Of a stretch of 37,650 nucleotides of DNA, positions 35,310 to 37,650 are shown in pieces. The stretch covers positions 1 through 37,650 of the forward strand of contig JAADGF010000024.1 of assembly GCA_013152545.1 (NCBI GenBank), read 5' to 3'. The translations under genes and the position numbers were made by a program. The notes below the pieces were generated by a model that did not search any database, was not told where the DNA came from, and worked only from the letters and a program-made list of their open reading frames with translations. Source of the DNA: Gammaproteobacteria bacterium (GTDB lineage Bacteria; Pseudomonadota; Gammaproteobacteria; SZUA-152). Numbering within the stretch: position 1 is the stretch's first letter; the number at the start of each line of letters is the position of its first letter.

Positions 35310-35649
35310 TCAATTGCACCAAAACACACTTTCTGAAATTTTAAAGGCCGTGAGCGATACCACACGTCGGTCATTACTGACTCAATTGGTACAACAAGGA
35401 CCGATGCGGGTGACGGAGTTGGCAGGTTATTATGAAATGTCACTCAATGCTATTTCCAAGCACATAAAAGTATTGGAAAAAGCGGGGCTTGTTTCAAGAA
35501 AGATGTTGGGTAGAACTCATTGGATAGAAGCGAATCTAGTTCCCGTTAACGATGTGGAAGCCTGGTTTGCGAAGCTTAAGTCCATTTGGGAACTGCGACT
35601 GGATAAACTAAACCACTTATTAACAAATAGAGAAGCGGATCATGACTGA
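35302..35649 (+). CDS. ArsR-family regulator
   Basis: From the ATG at 35302 the protein has 115 residues, normal for ArsR; a TTG at 35266 would start inside the first operator and is unlikely. The winged helix-turn-helix is LLTQLVQQGPMRVTELAGYY, SLNAISKHIKVLEKAGLVSR with the wing GRTHWIEAN. No Cys-pair metal site is seen, so the ligand is probably not arsenite. It overlaps the downstream AHSA1 gene by 8 bases, the usual arrangement for this regulator/AHSA1 pair, and two palindromes at its 5' end suggest autoregulation. Confidence 0.9.
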   Translation: MVDQLHQNTLSEILKAVSDTTRRSLLTQLVQQGPMRVTELAGYYEMSLNAISKHIKVLEKAGLVSRKMLGRTHWIEANLVPVNDVEAWFAKLKSIWELRLDKLNHLLTNREADHD

Positions 35650-36100
35650 ATTATCAATAAGCCTGAATAAAACCATCAATGCCCCTATTGAGAAAGTATT
35701 TGATGCCTGGTTGGATGCAAAAACATTATCAAAATTTATGACACCGATGCCGGGTATGCCGGAACCCAAAACTGAAGCTGACGGGCGGGAAGGGGGGCGT
35801 TTTATGATATTGATGATGGTGGATGATCAGGAAGTTCCACATAAAGGCGAATACCTGGAAATAAAACGCCCCAACAAACTGGTATTTACCTGGGAATCAC
35901 CATTTTCAACAGCCGGTAGTACTGTGACGATTAATTTCACTGCAGTGGATGCTAACCGCACGGCGCTGGATTTTACCCATGTTAAATTCCCTGACGAAGA
36001 ATCGCGAAACAATCATGAAGGCGGCTGGGCGGCTATATTGGCAAAACTGAACGAGGTGATCACCACTTTAGCGCAAGGGATACATACCGAACCCGCATAA
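35642..36100 (+). CDS. SRPBCC/AHSA1-family protein
   Basis: The protein has 152 residues with the START-like helix-grip fold: SISLNKTINAPIEKVFDAWL, the insert GGRFMILM, LVFTWESPFST and the closing helix GGWAAILAKLNEVIT. These proteins have a hydrophobic pocket for small ligands and belong to the Aha1 C-terminal-like superfamily. The start overlaps the ArsR stop, so it is co-expressed with and likely the target of that regulator. The ligand is unknown. Confidence 0.88.
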   Translation: MTELSISLNKTINAPIEKVFDAWLDAKTLSKFMTPMPGMPEPKTEADGREGGRFMILMMVDDQEVPHKGEYLEIKRPNKLVFTWESPFSTAGSTVTINFTAVDANRTALDFTHVKFPDEESRNNHEGGWAAILAKLNEVITTLAQGIHTEPA

Positions 36101-36637
36101 TTAATATGAGTATCTCAGGTTCTTAGTACTTATATTTTTAGTAACTATATTTTTAAACTTAGGTTTTTAGTGATTGCCGTAATTGTATTATTGGAGTGAT
36201 GTGATGCAGTTACAGCTTTAATTACTCGATGTACTCTCAAGCTGATTAATATAGTGGTGTAAAATGTTTACGACAGAAAACCCACTGTTGTTTTTTTTAG
36301 ATCCAAACTGATACACAGTTGGTTTAGTTGAGCAGGGCTTACAATAATGTCCCTCACAGCCAGTCGCGATAAATAGCAGGGTGACCTTCCCGGTGCTCGC
36401 GTTGTGTTTGTGCGGTATTGGGCTGAATACTGAGATAGAGAAAAACGCCTTCACACGGCTCTCTAATGATTTTGTCGCAACGAACCAACTGGATCACTGT
36501 CTCTTTTAAACTACCGAAACGGGAAAAACCAACATCAAAGGGTGGTTTTTCCTTTAAAAGCAATCATCTGCCCGTGTTGCACCTCCTTTTTTGGTTAACT
36601 TGTGGGATATAACACGACAGAACAACTTGCTTGGTGT
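36101..36637. other. Non-coding region before the Rpn gene
   Basis: No reliable gene is seen. GGAAAAACCA at 36522-36531 is mirrored by TGGTTTTTCC at 36543-36552, a 10-base-pair hairpin that could end transcription from the Rpn gene. A minus-strand frame at 36354-36563 gives 69 residues (GSLKETVIQLVRCDKIIREP) that look protein-like but have only a TTG start without a ribosome binding site; it may be a gene remnant. Confidence 0.45.
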
Positions 36638-37624
36638 TTACTTAAATACATTTTCCAAGCTGTTTGCATTGATTAGCCTTAAGCCCCAGTCTTCCAGCGC
36701 ATTTTTATCCGCAGACGATATTTTTTCCTGGACCCACTCAGGTAATGGGCCGAATTTCAGCTCCAGTTGTCGGGAAAGCAAAGTGGCTTCTCCTTTTTCC
36801 ATGCCTTTTTCCATGCCTTTTTCTATGCCTTCTTCCATGCCTTTTTCCCGGCCTTCTTCCCGGATATCGATTTCCCATTGTTCAATACGTGTACTTAACA
36901 TGTCGTTGACCTCGTCTAAGTTGTCGATGTCCCTTGGCTTTAGCTGTATTCCTTTATGGGGTGCCAGCACATAGGTAATCCAGACCGCAAAGGCGCGTTT
37001 CACCGAATCCAGGTGCGAGGGAATGGCTTGCACCATTTCCTCTAACGCTGCCTTGAAATCCTGTGGTGATTTGGCGTTTTCCAAACGGAAAACAAAGCCA
37101 CTTAACGACCCCGGTTTGCCTTCAGGGTATCGGCTTTCATCGACCAAATAATAGCGCATATTGGGTTGCCATTGCCAGAGCGGTGTATTGGGTGGTAATG
37201 AAATCAATGATTTAAGATCCAATGCGGCATCCCAGTGCTTATCGCCATTATAAAGGACTAATGGAAATACGGGGGGTAATCGTCCATCGGGCGCCAGTCG
37301 ACCTTCTTTGGTGATTTGTTCATACAACAAATGAACATAGGTGCCAAAACGTAATGCCATCCACTCATCAATGGTCGATTGAAATTCGAGGAGCAGATAT
37401 AAATAAATTTCGCGTTGTTGCTCTTTCAGGAAAGGAATGCGCACAATGATGTCACCATCACGCCGTTCTAATGCCTCAGAATGAAACTTGGCATTAACAC
37501 GTACCATTTTAGCGAAATCAAGTTCATTGACCCAAGACTCATCAACAAAGTTACGCACTAAGTCTTCCAGTAATTCGGGTTCAGAAAACAAACGGTGATA
37601 GCTGCGATCGTGTTTTTGTTCCAT
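36638..37624 (-). CDS. Rpn/YhgA-like PD-(D/E)XK nuclease
   Basis: The protein has 328 residues. Residues 1-240 are the Transposase_31/YhgA-like domain (HDRSYHRLFSEPELLEDLV), with the likely nuclease core in DGDIIVRIPF...IYLYLLLEFQST, where Asp, Glu and Gln match the PD-(D/E)XK pattern; Rpn proteins are recombination-promoting nucleases. A linker at about 256-275 repeats KGMEEG/KGMEKG, coded by five 12-base units. Residues 280-328 are a DUF4351-like tail (LSRQLELKFGPLPEWVQEKI). It is a multicopy family in many genomes and may be mobile. Confidence 0.88.
   Translation of the reverse strand: MEQKHDRSYHRLFSEPELLEDLVRNFVDESWVNELDFAKMVRVNAKFHSEALERRDGDIIVRIPFLKEQQREIYLYLLLEFQSTIDEWMALRFGTYVHLLYEQITKEGRLAPDGRLPPVFPLVLYNGDKHWDAALDLKSLISLPPNTPLWQWQPNMRYYLVDESRYPEGKPGSLSGFVFRLENAKSPQDFKAALEEMVQAIPSHLDSVKRAFAVWITYVLAPHKGIQLKPRDIDNLDEVNDMLSTRIEQWEIDIREEGREKGMEEGIEKGMEKGMEKGEATLLSRQLELKFGPLPEWVQEKISSADKNALEDWGLRLINANSLENVFK
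36799..36858 (-). repeat. 12-base tandem repeats in the Rpn gene
   Basis: On the plus strand five units follow in register: CCATGCCTTTTT, the same again, CTATGCCTTCTT, CCATGCCTTTTT, and CCCGGCCTTCTT. They code for the KGME repeats of the linker. Unit number is likely to vary by slippage without breaking the frame. Confidence 0.85.
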
Positions 37625-37650
37625 GATGCGCAGTATAACAAGATGCTGAG

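Noticed and set aside
36354-36563. Minus-strand 69-residue frame with a protein-like core
   Set aside because: It has only a TTG start without a ribosome binding site and is followed by stops in all frames; kept only as a possible gene remnant in the gap description.

Overview
The window looks like a chromosomal segment of a marine-type gammaproteobacterium with moderate G+C, probably a Cellvibrionales relative such as Saccharophagus or Teredinibacter. I infer this from the order of a divergent LysR gene, leuC-leuD-leuB, asd and fimV, the nhaR-nhaA pair, and a very large secreted PKD/CARDB subtilase. No rRNA, tRNA or CRISPR array was found.

Left end (1-2250): an accessory, decayed, A+T-rich region. 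It holds a partial gene end, a frameshifted copy of a small domain that is repeated in the intact secreted protein just downstream, a long attC-like inverted repeat, what looks like the 5' domain of a truncated group II intron, a 5'-truncated coding fragment with a Cys-x2-Cys motif, and a PepSY-type membrane protein.

Core metabolic block (2480-10860): a LysR regulator divergent from leuCDB (leucine biosynthesis), then asd (aspartate-semialdehyde dehydrogenase) and fimV (polar peptidoglycan-binding hub). A CbiQ/EcfT-like membrane protein follows fimV across a non-coding stretch, where truA is usual in related genomes.

Stress and ion block (12200-17400): on the minus strand, a YccA/Bax-inhibitor-1 membrane protein and an HPF/RaiA-type ribosome factor; on the plus strand, a compact nhaR-nhaA-CPA2 antiporter operon for Na+/H+ homeostasis. 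Next comes an 880-base gap with a 28-base perfect palindrome, short direct repeats and a 163-base MITE-like imperfect palindrome.

Secretion and redox block (18253-27900): a 2133-residue S8 peptidase with four PKD and about seven CARDB-like repeats; a MarR regulator with a C-terminal Cys cluster divergent from a cytochrome P460-family c-haem protein; a haemolysin III/PAQR membrane protein; and a secreted protein with a GlyGly-CTERM-like tail.

Right end (28096-37650): a PreP-like M16C zinc peptidase, an OsmC protein, a GIY-YIG protein, a coupled ABM monooxygenase-like/iron-ADH pair in which one metal-ligand His is Gln, a VOC protein, a DUF503 protein, an ArsR-AHSA1 pair with two matching 16-base operators, and an Rpn/YhgA-like nuclease with a 12-base tandem-repeat linker.

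I see no large, clearly new multi-gene system. The best leads are the integron/intron relic at the left end, the Cys-cluster MarR/P460 pair, the MITE-like palindrome, and the ArsR operators.
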